From: Pseudomonas baetica
GTDB lineage: Bacteria > Pseudomonadota > Gammaproteobacteria > Pseudomonadales > Pseudomonadaceae
Direction: 5' to 3'
Assembly (NCBI RefSeq): GCF_019733355.1
Contig: NZ_JAIHLQ010000009.1
Coordinates: forward strand, 119,270-183,269
Length of the DNA stretch: 64,000 nucleotides
Position numbers and translations under genes: made by a program. The notes under the pieces are model-generated. The model did no database searches and was not told the origin of the DNA. It saw nothing but the letters and a program-made list of their open reading frames with translations. This document shows, piece by piece, positions 1 to 8,789 of this stretch. The first letter of the stretch is position 1. Each line of letters starts with the position of its first letter.

Positions 1-198
1 GGTGTGGTGTTCTCCAGCGGTGATTCGCAACCGATCACGGTGGCGCTCAACAACCTGGTCAACACCAGCACCGGGGCCAAGGAATACAACGTGGACATGG
101 CAGCGGCGATGATCGCCGGCCTGCCGACCCTGCTGGTCTATGTGGTCGCAGGCAAGTATTTCGTGCGCGGGCTGACGGCCGGCGCAGTCAAGGGGTAA
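1..198 (+). CDS. gtsC: Glucose ABC transporter permease, C-terminal end (partial)
   Basis: Only the last 65 codons are in the window; the reading frame is open to the left edge. The visible part ends with a membrane segment (AAMIAGLPTLLVYVVAGKYF) followed by the short basic tail RGLTAGAVKG, typical of the MalG-type inner-membrane permease that moves glucose from periplasm to cytoplasm with GtsB, GtsD and the binding protein GtsA. It stops 2 bases before gtsD, so the two are surely co-transcribed. The identification rests mainly on this neighbour and on the conserved gts-oprB-hexR-zwf order in Pseudomonas. Confidence 0.85.
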   Translation, partial: GVVFSSGDSQPITVALNNLVNTSTGAKEYNVDMAAAMIAGLPTLLVYVVAGKYFVRGLTAGAVKG

Positions 199-200
199 TC

Positions 201-1361
201 ATGGCAACGCTCGAACTTCGCAATGTAAACAAGACCTACGGCGCCGGTTTGCCGGACACCCTGAAGAACATCGAACTGTCGATCAAGGACGGTGAGTTCC
301 TGATCCTGGTCGGCCCGTCGGGCTGCGGCAAGTCGACCCTGATGAACTGCATCGCCGGCCTGGAAACCATCACCGGCGGCGCGATCATGATTGGCGACCA
401 AGACGTCAGCGGCATGAGCCCCAAGGATCGCGACATCGCCATGGTGTTCCAGTCCTACGCGCTGTACCCGACCATGAGCGTGCGCGAGAACATCGAGTTC
501 GGTCTGAAGATCCGCAAGATGGCGCAGTCGGCGATCGATGAAGAAGTCGCTCGCGTGGCCAAGCTGTTGCAGATCGAACACTTGCTCAACCGCAAGCCCG
601 GTCAGCTTTCCGGTGGTCAGCAACAGCGCGTGGCGATGGGCCGTGCCCTGGCGCGGCGGCCGAAGATCTACCTGTTTGACGAACCGCTGTCCAACCTCGA
701 CGCCAAGCTGCGCGTCGAGATGCGCACCGAAATGAAACTGATGCACCAGCGCCTGAAAACCACCACGGTCTACGTGACCCATGACCAGATCGAAGCGATG
801 ACGCTGGGCGACAAAGTGGCGGTGATGAAGGACGGCATCATCCAGCAGTTCGGTACGCCTAAAGAGATCTACAACGACCCGGCCAACCTGTTCGTGGCGA
901 GCTTCATCGGTTCGCCGCCAATGAACTTCATCCCGCTGCGTCTGCAACGCAAGGACGGTCGTCTGCTGGCACTGCTCGACAGTGGCCAGGCGCGTTGCGA
1001 ATTGCCGATGGGCATGCAGGACGCCGGTCTTGAAGATCGCGAAGTGATTCTCGGCCTGCGTCCAGAGCAGATTGTTCTGGCGAACGACGAGGGCAATGGC
1101 CTGCCGAGCATTCGCGCCGAAGTGCAGGTTACCGAGCCGACCGGTCCGGACACGCTGGTATTCGTCAACCTCAACGACACCAAGGTCTGCTGCCGTCTGG
1201 CACCGGACGTGGCGCCGCAGGTGGGCGAGAACCTGACGCTGCAATTCGATCCGTCGAAAGTGCTGCTGTTCGATGCCAAGACTGGCGAGCGGTTGGGTGT
1301 TGCCGGTCAGGCGCAGGCCGAAGCGCGGTCTGCCAACGTGGCCCAGTTCAAAGGCCGCTGA
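201..1361 (+). CDS. gtsD: Glucose ABC transporter ATP-binding protein
   Basis: A 386-residue MalK/UgpC-type ATPase that drives the glucose importer. The nucleotide-binding domain shows Walker A GPSGCGKST (about residues 38-46), Q-loop MVFQSYALYP (81-90), signature LSGGQQQR (136-143), Walker B IYLFDEP and the switch histidine in YVTHDQ (around 194). The C-terminal third (about 235-386) is the TOBE/regulatory domain of this subfamily. Length is normal for the family. It follows gtsC by 2 bases and is followed after about 100 bases by oprB, giving inner-membrane import and outer-membrane entry for the same sugar. The start ATG has no competing upstream ATG in frame. Confidence 0.93.
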   Translation: MATLELRNVNKTYGAGLPDTLKNIELSIKDGEFLILVGPSGCGKSTLMNCIAGLETITGGAIMIGDQDVSGMSPKDRDIAMVFQSYALYPTMSVRENIEFGLKIRKMAQSAIDEEVARVAKLLQIEHLLNRKPGQLSGGQQQRVAMGRALARRPKIYLFDEPLSNLDAKLRVEMRTEMKLMHQRLKTTTVYVTHDQIEAMTLGDKVAVMKDGIIQQFGTPKEIYNDPANLFVASFIGSPPMNFIPLRLQRKDGRLLALLDSGQARCELPMGMQDAGLEDREVILGLRPEQIVLANDEGNGLPSIRAEVQVTEPTGPDTLVFVNLNDTKVCCRLAPDVAPQVGENLTLQFDPSKVLLFDAKTGERLGVAGQAQAEARSANVAQFKGR

Positions 1362-1440
1362 AGAGCAAAATGTGGGAGCACGCGGTGGATTGCCTGTAAT
1401 CCATCGCAAATTATGTAAACCGCGTTAGATAAAAACAGTT

Positions 1441-1451
1441 AATAACAATAA
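1441..1451 (+). promoter_or_regulatory. Probable Crc/Hfq catabolite-repression (CA) motif before oprB
   Basis: The leader of oprB contains AATAACAATAA, which matches the A-rich AAnAAnAA pattern that Hfq with Crc binds in Pseudomonas mRNAs. It lies just upstream of the ribosome binding site (GACGAGGATGTAGGG) of a sugar-uptake gene, a usual target class. Binding itself is inferred. Confidence 0.55.
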
Positions 1452-1467
1452 AGACGAGGATGTAGGG

Positions 1468-2817
1468 ATGAAAAAGAAACACGTCAATGCCCGGTTGATC
1501 TGCCAAGTGTCAGCAGCGGCAGCATTGGTGCTGGCCGGTAATGCAATGGCCGCCGATGCGTTCAGCTCCGATTCCAAATGGATGACGGGCGACTGGGGGG
1601 GTGAGCGGACCAAGCTGATCGAGCAGGGTATCGACATCAAGGCCGATTATGTTGGGGAAGTCGGTGGCAACCTGCACGGTGGCTACAACGACGACAAGAC
1701 CGGCCGCTACAGCGACCAGTTCGGTTTGGGCGTGGCACTGGATCTGCAAAAACTGTGGGGCTGGGACAACACTCAGGCCAAGATTCAACTGACCAACCGT
1801 AACGGTCAAAATATCTCCAACGACCGCGTGGGCGACCCGCGTGCCGGCACCTTGAGCTCGTCTCAAGAAGTTTACGGCCGTGGCCACATGGTGCGTCTGA
1901 CCCAGTTGTGGATTCAGCACCAGTTCTTCGACAACAAGCTCGACGTCAAGGCCGGTTACTTCGGTGAAGGCGAAGACTTCAACACCTTCCCGTGCGAGTT
2001 CCAGAACCTGGCGTTCTGCGGCTCCCAGGTGGGTAACTGGGCGACCAACATCTGGTACAACTGGCCCGTCAGCCAGGCCGCGATCCGCGTGAAGTACAAC
2101 ATCAACGACGAGCTCTACGCGCAGATCGGTGCGTACAACCAGAACCCGTCGCAACTGGAACACGGCAACGGCTTCAAGCTCAGCGGCAGCGGCACCAAAG
2201 GTACTGTTTTGCCGGTCGAACTGGTCTGGTCGCCTAAGGTCAACAGCTTGCCAGGCGAATACCGCGTCGGTTACTACAAGAGCACCGCTGATGCCAGCGA
2301 TGTCCGTGAAGACATCAACGGCAACGACGCTGCAACCACCGGTAACGCCTACCGCACCCACAGCAGCAAGCACGGCTACTGGTTCGTGGCGCAACAGCAA
2401 CTCACCAGCCACAACGGTGACGCGACCCGCGGTCTGAACATCGCCGCCAACGCCACGTTCCACGACAAGGACACCAACTTCATCGACAACTATCAGTCGG
2501 TGATGTTTGTCTACAAAGGCCCGTTCGACGCGCGTCCAAAAGATGACATCGGTATTGGCGCGGCGCGTATTCACGTCAACGATGACGTGAAGAAAAACGC
2601 CGAACTGCTCAATGCATCCAATGGTGTTTCGGACTACGACAACCCGGTGTTCTCGCCGATTCGTGAAACCGAATACAACTACGAGATCAACTACGGCTTC
2701 CACGTCACTAACTGGCTGACCGTACGTCCTAACCTGCAATACATCACTCATCCAGGTGGCGTGGACGCAGTGGACAACGCTTTGGTCGCCGGTCTGAAAA
2801 TTCAGTCGGTGTTCTAA
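1468..2817 (+). CDS. oprB: Carbohydrate-selective porin OprB
   Basis: A 449-residue outer-membrane porin that lets glucose and related sugars into the periplasm. Residues 1-28 are a signal peptide (basic MKKKHVNAR, hydrophobic core, AMA cleavage site). The mature protein begins with the OprB-type segment SKWMTGDWGGERTKL and continues as alternating aromatic/polar strands typical of a beta barrel, ending in the expected terminal phenylalanine (IQSVF), the outer-membrane insertion signal. Length fits the family. It sits after gtsCD, and a strong terminator follows, so gts-oprB is probably one transcription unit with its own leader-level control by Crc/Hfq. Confidence 0.94.
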   Translation: MKKKHVNARLICQVSAAAALVLAGNAMAADAFSSDSKWMTGDWGGERTKLIEQGIDIKADYVGEVGGNLHGGYNDDKTGRYSDQFGLGVALDLQKLWGWDNTQAKIQLTNRNGQNISNDRVGDPRAGTLSSSQEVYGRGHMVRLTQLWIQHQFFDNKLDVKAGYFGEGEDFNTFPCEFQNLAFCGSQVGNWATNIWYNWPVSQAAIRVKYNINDELYAQIGAYNQNPSQLEHGNGFKLSGSGTKGTVLPVELVWSPKVNSLPGEYRVGYYKSTADASDVREDINGNDAATTGNAYRTHSSKHGYWFVAQQQLTSHNGDATRGLNIAANATFHDKDTNFIDNYQSVMFVYKGPFDARPKDDIGIGAARIHVNDDVKKNAELLNASNGVSDYDNPVFSPIRETEYNYEINYGFHVTNWLTVRPNLQYITHPGGVDAVDNALVAGLKIQSVF

Positions 2818-2855
2818 CGCGTCTGCGATAAGCTCCTCTCTATGTGCGCATATTT

Positions 2856-2885
2856 GCGGACAGCCAAGGCTGTCCGCTTTTTTTT
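2856..2885 (+). terminator. Rho-independent terminator after oprB
   Basis: GCGGACAGCC-AAG-GCTGTCCGC forms a strong hairpin, directly followed by a run of T residues, 39 bases after the oprB stop codon. Confidence 0.9.
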
Positions 2886-2931
2886 GGGGCCAGGCGCCGC
2901 CCTGTGAAAGACGAGTTCAGGATCGTGGCCA

Positions 2932-3786
2932 ATGCATGAGCATCCGCTACAACGCTTCTTCAAGTCCCTGCGCGAACAACCGGTGTTTGCCTGGGAGCGC
3001 TATCAGATGCGCGACGTATTGGTGATCGATCATCCGCTGTGTCAGGCGGTGTTCAGTCGTCAGGGCGCGCAGTTGCTGCATTTTCAGCCGCGCGGGCAAA
3101 AGCCGTGGTTGTGGTGTGCGGCGAAGTGGCCGCATGTCGGTGCCATCCGTGGTGGCGTGCCGGTGTGTTGGCCGTGGTATGGCCGCCACCCGAGCGAAAA
3201 CGCGTGGCCGTCCCATGGCTGGGCGCGGCTGCTCGACTGGAAATTGCTCGACAGCAGCAGCGCCGAGGATGGCGTGCGCTTGCACTGGCAATTGCAGCTG
3301 TGCGATTGGCAGGTCGATCTGCACGCGCACTTGGGCGAACGCATGGAATTGCGTCTGAGCACCGAGCATCAGGACGACATGCCGTGTCAGTTGAGCCAGG
3401 CGTTGCACGCTTACTGGCGTATTGGTGATGTCGGTGAGATAGCGCTGTCCGGCCTCGAAGGCGCGCAGGGTTATGACCAGTTGAACCGCCAGGTTTGTCA
3501 GCAAGAAGGCGAGTTGCGCGTCGATGGTGGCTGTCAGCGGGTGTTCCAGCACGACGGCGAATTACAGCTCAAGGATCACGCCTGGCAGCGCGAGTTGTGC
3601 ATTGACACCGGTGACACGGCGGACACGGTGGTCTGGCATCCGGGTTCGCGGCCGCTGTTGGGCGTGAGTTGGGATGAGATCTCGGAGTTTGTTTGTGTTG
3701 AAGCGGCGACGGGCGGGACGGACAGCCTGCATCTGGCGCCGGGGGTTAAGGCGCATTTGAGTTTGCAGGCGTGGGCGGCGGCCTAG
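2932..3786 (+). CDS. D-hexose-6-phosphate mutarotase (aldose 1-epimerase family)
   Basis: A 284-residue protein of the YeaD-type galactose mutarotase superfamily, expected to interconvert alpha and beta anomers of hexose 6-phosphate in the cytoplasm and so feed glucose-6-phosphate dehydrogenase. Recognisable segments are RGGVPVCWPWYG, PSHGWARLLDW, the histidine in LSQALHAYWRIGDV and DTVVWHPG near the C-terminus, all placed as in this family. An AGGA ribosome site lies 9 bases before the start. It lies between oprB and hexR as in other Pseudomonas genomes, supporting a role in glucose catabolism. A REP pair follows the gene. Confidence 0.85.
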   Translation: MHEHPLQRFFKSLREQPVFAWERYQMRDVLVIDHPLCQAVFSRQGAQLLHFQPRGQKPWLWCAAKWPHVGAIRGGVPVCWPWYGRHPSENAWPSHGWARLLDWKLLDSSSAEDGVRLHWQLQLCDWQVDLHAHLGERMELRLSTEHQDDMPCQLSQALHAYWRIGDVGEIALSGLEGAQGYDQLNRQVCQQEGELRVDGGCQRVFQHDGELQLKDHAWQRELCIDTGDTADTVVWHPGSRPLLGVSWDEISEFVCVEAATGGTDSLHLAPGVKAHLSLQAWAAA

Positions 3787-3808
3787 ATTTGTGGTGAGTC
3801 GCCTGACG

Positions 3809-3905
3809 CTTTCGCGAGCAAGCCCGCTCCTACATTGGATCTTCAATGAACACAGGATTTGTGTTCAAAACAGATCCCCTGTGGGAGCGGGCTTGCTCGC
3901 GAAGA
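3809..3905. repeat. REP pair between the mutarotase gene and hexR
   Basis: Two inverted REP arms (3809-3833 and 3881-3905) of the GTGGGAGCGGGCTTGCTCGCG family, separated by about 47 unrelated bases. The arms are arranged with the CGCGAA ends outside, opposite to most REPINs in this window. It lies between convergent genes and may help transcription end there. Confidence 0.85.
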
Positions 3906-3933
3906 GGCCGGATCAATCAGCCGAGATTTTGAA

Positions 3934-4803
3934 TCAGTTGAACTCGTCACCCACCGGATACCGGCTCGCATTCAAGCTCTCTTTGATCTTGCGCAGATGC
4001 GGCTGGAAATCCACCCCGCGACGCAAGGTCATCCCCGTCGCCAGCACATCCAGCACGGTCAACTGAATGATCCGCGAGGTCATCGGCATATAAATGTCGG
4101 TGTCTTCCGGCAGCGGAATGTTCAGGCTCAGCGTACTGGCCTTGGCCAGCGGCGAATTCTCCGCCGTCAGCCCCAGCACCGAAGCACCGTTCTCCCGCGC
4201 AATGCGTGCCACTTCCACCAGTTCACGGGTGCGGCCGGTGTAGGAAATGATCACAAACAGCTCGCCTGTGTGCGCCACCGAAGCAATCATCCGCTGCATC
4301 AGCACATCGGCATGCGCGGTGACGGCCAGGTTGAAACGGAAGAACTTGTGCTGCGCATCCAGGGCCACTGGCGCAGACGCGCCGAGGCCGAAGAAGTGGA
4401 TCTGCCGCGCTTGAATCAACAGGTCGACGGCGCGGCTGATCAGGTTCGGGTCCAGTGCCTGGCAAGCGCTGTCCAGTGACGCGATGGCGCTGCCGAAAAT
4501 CTTCTGCGTATAGGCTTCGGGATTGTCATCGGCTTCCACCGCACGGCTGACATACGCCGCGCCACTGGCCAGGCTCTGGGCCAGTTGCAGCTTCAATTCG
4601 GGGTAGCCGCTGACGCCGAACGAACGGCAGAAACGGTTGACCGTCGGTTCGCTCACCGACGCTGCCTGGGCGAGGGCAGCGATGCTGAAGCGGGTGGCCT
4701 GCTGCGGGTTGAGCAGGATCACCTCGGCGACTTTGCGTTCGGCCTTGTTCAGGTCTTCAAGGCGACTCTGGATTTGTTCCAGTAAATTTCGCACGCGGTC
4801 CAT
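3934..4803 (-). CDS. hexR: HexR, RpiR-family repressor of glucose catabolism
   Basis: A 289-residue regulator with an N-terminal RpiR helix-turn-helix domain (about 1-77, including [25 protein letters not shown]) and a C-terminal SIS sugar-phosphate binding domain (about 120-260, with [19 protein letters not shown] and [17 protein letters not shown]). In Pseudomonas HexR represses zwf-pgl-eda and the edd/glk/gap genes and is released by the Entner-Doudoroff intermediate KDPG. It is divergent from zwf, with a HexR-type operator between them. An AGGA site lies at good distance before the ATG. Confidence 0.94.
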   Translation of the reverse strand: MDRVRNLLEQIQSRLEDLNKAERKVAEVILLNPQQATRFSIAALAQAASVSEPTVNRFCRSFGVSGYPELKLQLAQSLASGAAYVSRAVEADDNPEAYTQKIFGSAIASLDSACQALDPNLISRAVDLLIQARQIHFFGLGASAPVALDAQHKFFRFNLAVTAHADVLMQRMIASVAHTGELFVIISYTGRTRELVEVARIARENGASVLGLTAENSPLAKASTLSLNIPLPEDTDIYMPMTSRIIQLTVLDVLATGMTLRRGVDFQPHLRKIKESLNASRYPVGDEFN

Positions 4804-4938
4804 ATGGAATTCCTAATTCACCTGCGCAAAGGTGCGCCGGGCTATGCAAATTGGGCCTTTGATATGGCCCGTAACGGTGGCCTATCCTACTGATGGCTCC
4901 GACCGACCACCACTCGGAATCTGTATTCTGTGAAAATG

Positions 4939-4955
4939 TTGTGGTTATTACTACA
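4939..4955 (+). promoter_or_regulatory. HexR operator in the hexR-zwf intergenic region
   Basis: TTGTGGTTATTACTACA is an imperfect palindrome matching the known Pseudomonas HexR site (TTGT, about 8-9 bases, ACAA/ACTACA). It is 66 bases before the zwf start, where a promoter would be expected. The zwf start itself lacks a clear Shine-Dalgarno sequence and is preceded by an A-rich stretch (AAAAGAACAAACATC). Confidence 0.7.
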
Positions 4956-5020
4956 TTTTCCCTTGAGTGATGCCTTGAAAAAAGGTATTTGTAGCTTAAC
5001 TTGATAAAAGAACAAACATC

Positions 5021-6487
5021 ATGCCTTCGATTACGGTTGAACCGTGCACCTTTGCCTTGTTCGGCGCTCTTGGCGATCTGGCCCTGCGCAAGCTGTTTCC
5101 TGCCCTTTATCACCTCGATGGCGCCGACCTGTTGCATGAGGACACGCGCATTATCGCGCTGGCCCGTGAAGCCGGCTCCGAGCAGCAGCACATGGCGTTC
5201 ATCGCCGATGAACTGCGCCGCTACGTCGGCAAAGAGTTGGACGAAGCCGTCGCCGAGCGCTTTCTGGCGCGCCTGACCTACCTGCACGTCGACTTTCTCA
5301 AGGCTGAAGATTATGTAGCGCTGGCCGAACTGGCGGGCAGCACGCAGCGCATGATTGCCTATTTCGCCACGCCGGCGGCGGTGTACGGCGCGATCTGCGA
5401 GAACCTGGCGAAAGTCGGTCTGGCGCAAAACACCCGCGTGGTGCTGGAAAAGCCGATTGGCTCCGATCTCGAATCCTCGCGCAAAGTGAACGATGCCGTG
5501 GCGCAGTTCTTCCCGGAGAATCGCACCTACCGCATCGACCATTACCTGGGCAAAGAGACCGTTCAAAACCTGATCGCCCTGCGTTTCGCCAACAGCCTGT
5601 TCGAAACCCAGTGGAACCAGAACTACATTTCCCATGTGGAAATCACCGTGGCCGAGAAGGTCGGCATCGAAGGCCGTTGGGGTTACTTCGACAAGGCCGG
5701 CCAACTGCGCGACATGATCCAGAATCACCTGTTGCAGTTGCTCTGCCTGATCGCCATGGATCCGCCGGCCGACCTGTCCGCCGATAGCATCCGTGACGAA
5801 AAAGTAAAAGTGCTCAAGGCGCTCGCGCCGATCAGCCCAGAAGGCCTGACCACTCAAGTGGTACGCGGCCAGTACATCGCCGGTCACAGCGAAGGCAAGT
5901 CCGTACCGGGCTACCTCGAAGAACCGAATTCCAACACCCAGAGCGACACCGAAACCTTCGTCGCCCTGCGTGCCGACATCCGCAACTGGCGCTGGGCCGG
6001 CGTGCCGTTCTACCTGCGAACCGGCAAGCGCATGCCGCAAAAGCTGTCGCAGATCGTCATCCATTTCAAAGAACCCTCGCACTACATCTTCGCCCCCGAG
6101 CAGCGCCTGCAGATCAGCAACAAACTGATCATCCGCCTGCAGCCGGACGAAGGTATTTCCTTGCGCGTGATGACCAAAGAGCAGGGCCTGGACAAAGGCA
6201 TGCAATTGCGCAGCGGCCCGCTGCAACTGAATTTCTCCGACACCTGGCGTAGCGCGCGGATCCCCGATGCCTACGAGCGGTTGTTGCTGGAAGTGATGAA
6301 CGGCAATCAGAACCTGTTTGTCCGTAAAGATGAAATCGAAGCCGCGTGGAAGTGGTGTGACCAGTTGATCGCCGGGTGGAAAAAATCTGGTGACGCGCCC
6401 AAGCCGTACGCGGCCGGGTCGTGGGGCCCGATGAGCTCCATTGCATTGATCACGCGGGATGGGAGGTCGTGGTATGGCGATATCTGA
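5021..6487 (+). CDS. zwf: Glucose-6-phosphate 1-dehydrogenase
   Basis: A 488-residue cytoplasmic enzyme oxidising glucose 6-phosphate to 6-phosphogluconolactone with NAD(P)+. The Rossmann fingerprint is [24 protein letters not shown] (an Ala replaces the more common Ser of GASGD), followed by EKPIGSD and the active-site motif [13 protein letters not shown]. Length is standard. It opens the zwf-pgl-eda operon: pgl begins inside the last codons of zwf and eda follows pgl within 20 bases. Regulation by HexR is inferred from the operator upstream. Confidence 0.96.
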   Translation: MPSITVEPCTFALFGALGDLALRKLFPALYHLDGADLLHEDTRIIALAREAGSEQQHMAFIADELRRYVGKELDEAVAERFLARLTYLHVDFLKAEDYVALAELAGSTQRMIAYFATPAAVYGAICENLAKVGLAQNTRVVLEKPIGSDLESSRKVNDAVAQFFPENRTYRIDHYLGKETVQNLIALRFANSLFETQWNQNYISHVEITVAEKVGIEGRWGYFDKAGQLRDMIQNHLLQLLCLIAMDPPADLSADSIRDEKVKVLKALAPISPEGLTTQVVRGQYIAGHSEGKSVPGYLEEPNSNTQSDTETFVALRADIRNWRWAGVPFYLRTGKRMPQKLSQIVIHFKEPSHYIFAPEQRLQISNKLIIRLQPDEGISLRVMTKEQGLDKGMQLRSGPLQLNFSDTWRSARIPDAYERLLLEVMNGNQNLFVRKDEIEAAWKWCDQLIAGWKKSGDAPKPYAAGSWGPMSSIALITRDGRSWYGDI

Positions 6488-7187
6488 TGTGAAACTGCCC
6501 GCGGGCGTGAATGCCCATGAATTCAAGAGTCCGGTGCTGCTGGCCGAAGGCTTGGCGCTGAACGCTGCCAAGCAACTGACCGATGCCATTGCTGCACGCG
6601 GCAACGCTGTGCTCGTGGTGTCCGGCGGTCGTAGCCCGGTGGCGTTTTTTCAGCACTTGGCTAAGCAGGAGCTGGACTGGTCGAAGGTCGTCGTGACCCT
6701 CGCCGACGAACGCTGGGTGCCAGTCGAACACGCCGACAGCAATGCCGGTCTGCTCAAGCAGTACCTGCTCAAAGGCCCCGCCGCCAAGGCGCAATTTCTG
6801 AGCCTTTACAGCGCTGCGGCGAATGTCGAGCAAGCTGCCGAACAGGCTGACCGTTTGCTCGCCGAGTTGCCGCCGATTGACGTGTTGGTGCTGGGCATGG
6901 GCGACGATGGTCACACCGCGTCGCTGTTCCCCGATAGCCCGAACCTCACTGAGGCGTTGCAGGTCGATGGCACCCGCCGTTGCTGGCCGATGCTGGCGCC
7001 AACCGTGCCGCATCAGCGTCTGAGCATGAGCCGGGCGTTGCTGGCGTCGGCGAAGCACAAGATTCTGTCGATTTCCGGTCAATCGAAACTGACCACCCTG
7101 AATGCCGCGCTGGCATCCGACGATGTCGCTGCCATGCCGGTTCGCGCGTTTCTGCAACCCACGTTAGAGATTTACTGGTGCCCATGA
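6474..7187 (+). CDS. pgl: 6-phosphogluconolactonase
   Basis: A 237-residue enzyme that hydrolyses 6-phosphogluconolactone to 6-phosphogluconate, the second step after Zwf. Family motifs are [25 protein letters not shown] and [16 protein letters not shown]. The ATG at 6474 is preferred over the upstream in-frame codon because GGGAGG at 6461-6466 sits at ideal spacing; the gene then overlaps the end of zwf by 14 bases, indicating translational coupling. The stop overlaps an alternative eda start (ATGA). Confidence 0.95.
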   Translation: MAISDVKLPAGVNAHEFKSPVLLAEGLALNAAKQLTDAIAARGNAVLVVSGGRSPVAFFQHLAKQELDWSKVVVTLADERWVPVEHADSNAGLLKQYLLKGPAAKAQFLSLYSAAANVEQAAEQADRLLAELPPIDVLVLGMGDDGHTASLFPDSPNLTEALQVDGTRRCWPMLAPTVPHQRLSMSRALLASAKHKILSISGQSKLTTLNAALASDDVAAMPVRAFLQPTLEIYWCP

Positions 7188-7204
7188 GCCAAGGAACAGC
7201 CGCT

Positions 7205-7870
7205 ATGAAAAACCCATCCCCGACCGTTTCCATGGCGGACAAAGTTGCCCTGATCGACAGCCTCTGCGCCAAGGCGCGGATCCTGCCGGTGATCACCATC
7301 GCTCGTGAACAGGACGTGCTGCCACTGGCCGACGCCCTGGCCGCAGGTGGCCTCACCGCGCTGGAAGTGACCCTGCGTTCGCAGTTCGGTCTCAAGGCCA
7401 TCCAGATCCTGCGCGAACAGCGCCCGGAACTGATGACCGGTGCAGGCACCGTGCTTGATCGCAACATGCTCGCGGCGGCCGAAGCGGCGGGTTCGCAATT
7501 CATCGTCACCCCAGGCATCACCCGCGACTTGCTCGAAGCCAGCGTCGACAGCCCGATTCCGCTGTTACCGGGCATCAGCAACGCCTCCGGCATCATGGAA
7601 GGCTATGGTCTGGGCTATCGCCGCTTCAAGCTGTTCCCGGCTGAAGTCAGCGGTGGCGTCGCCGCCATCAAAGCCCTTGGCGGCCCGTTCGGCGAAGTGA
7701 AATTCTGCCCGACCGGTGGCGTTGGCCCGGCCAATATCAAGAGCTACATGGCGCTGAAAAACGTCATGTGCGTGGGCGGTAGCTGGATGCTGGATCCCGA
7801 GTGGATCAAGAACGGCGACTGGGCCCGCATTCAGGAATGCACCGCCGAGGCATTGGCGCTGCTGGACTGA
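7205..7870 (+). CDS. eda: 2-keto-3-deoxy-6-phosphogluconate aldolase
   Basis: A 221-residue class I aldolase that splits KDPG into pyruvate and glyceraldehyde 3-phosphate, the last step of the Entner-Doudoroff pathway. Motifs are the N-terminal ILPVITI, ALEVTLRS (catalytic Glu), GAGTVLD, FIVTPG and the Schiff-base lysine in RFKLFPAEVSGG, followed by KFCPTGGV. AAGGA at 7191-7195 favours the ATG at 7205; an in-frame ATG at 7184 overlaps the pgl stop and would add seven residues. A terminator follows 54 bases downstream, closing the operon. Confidence 0.95.
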   Translation: MKNPSPTVSMADKVALIDSLCAKARILPVITIAREQDVLPLADALAAGGLTALEVTLRSQFGLKAIQILREQRPELMTGAGTVLDRNMLAAAEAAGSQFIVTPGITRDLLEASVDSPIPLLPGISNASGIMEGYGLGYRRFKLFPAEVSGGVAAIKALGGPFGEVKFCPTGGVGPANIKSYMALKNVMCVGGSWMLDPEWIKNGDWARIQECTAEALALLD

Positions 7871-7923
7871 TGCTTGTGGATTGACTGCTTTACCTGACAC
7901 TTCGTTGTGTGTTCTACGGCTTT

Positions 7924-7956
7924 ACGGTGCGCTTGGTCGGTGCACCGTTTTTTTTT
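7924..7956 (+). terminator. Terminator of the zwf-pgl-eda operon
   Basis: ACGGTGC and GCACCGT form a 7-bp stem around an 11-base loop, followed immediately by a run of nine T residues. Confidence 0.85.
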
Positions 7957-8058
7957 GCCCTGAAAAAGTTGCAGATACATTGCTCGATACATAGTTACCG
8001 CACGCTGACTTTTTCCCGACGCTAATCTGCGCTCTTCTTATGGAAGAGAGCACGTGTC

Positions 8059-8784
8059 ATGGATCGAGATCCCGCATCACCATCACCGCAACCTGTGTAT
8101 CAACTGGCCCCCGAACAAATCGCCGGGCCTTATTTTCGCAATCCCAAACTGTTGCGCCGCAACATCAGCGAAGGCGCTGAAGGCCTGCCGTTGATCCTGC
8201 GCCTGACCATTGTCGATGCAATGACCGGTGAGCCGGTCAGTGGCGCCCTCGTGGACATCTGGCATTGCAATGCGCGAGGGGCTTATTCGGGCTGGAGCCG
8301 GATCAATCCCGATCTCGAAGTCGAGGTTGAAGATATCGGTTCGATCCCGCGCACCGACGACCACACCTACCTGCGTGGCAGCCAGTTTTGCGATCAAAAG
8401 GGCAGGGTGCGTTTCACGACGATCTATCCGGGGTTCTATGCCGGTCGCACGCTGCACATTCATGGCGCGGTGCGTATGGTTGCCGGCAGTGAATACCTTG
8501 ATGAGCGTTGTGTGGCGTGGGTGGGGCAGTTGTACTTTCCCGAGGTCGTTTCACGCTCGGTGCTCAATGCCAAAGCCTATCGGGGGCGGGCATCGTTACC
8601 GCTGGACAACGGCCAGGACAGTATTTACGCCGGTATGGGCGGCGAAGCCTCGACCCTCGCTGTCTGGCCGATCGGTCGCGACTCCCACGAGGACGGTTAT
8701 TTCGGCCACCTCACCATCGGCATCGACACCTTTGCGGTGTCGACGCAGATCAGGCCCGAGGACTTTGACAAGTACACCGTATAG
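8059..8784 (+). CDS. Intradiol ring-cleavage dioxygenase family protein
   Basis: A 241-residue protein of the dioxygenase core superfamily that includes catechol 1,2- and protocatechuate 3,4-dioxygenases, non-heme Fe(III) enzymes opening catecholic rings. The expected Tyr/Tyr/His/His ligand set is visible as the Tyr in VDIWHCNARGAYSGW, the Tyr in TTIYPGFYAGRT and the two His of LHIHG. The C-terminal QLYFPE segment also fits. The start is supported by GGAAGAGAG about 10 bases upstream. It is isolated: no transporter, regulator or downstream ortho-pathway gene adjoins it, so the substrate cannot be guessed. It is not a canonical CatA or PcaGH. Confidence 0.8.
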   Translation: MDRDPASPSPQPVYQLAPEQIAGPYFRNPKLLRRNISEGAEGLPLILRLTIVDAMTGEPVSGALVDIWHCNARGAYSGWSRINPDLEVEVEDIGSIPRTDDHTYLRGSQFCDQKGRVRFTTIYPGFYAGRTLHIHGAVRMVAGSEYLDERCVAWVGQLYFPEVVSRSVLNAKAYRGRASLPLDNGQDSIYAGMGGEASTLAVWPIGRDSHEDGYFGHLTIGIDTFAVSTQIRPEDFDKYTV

Positions 8785-8789
8785 CCGCG

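Noticed and set aside
3791..4066. Small frame of 91 codons after the mutarotase gene
   Set aside because: It runs through a REP pair and into antisense of hexR.
4757..6604. 615-codon antisense frame opposite zwf
   Set aside because: Shadow frame; zwf has all catalytic motifs and a normal start.
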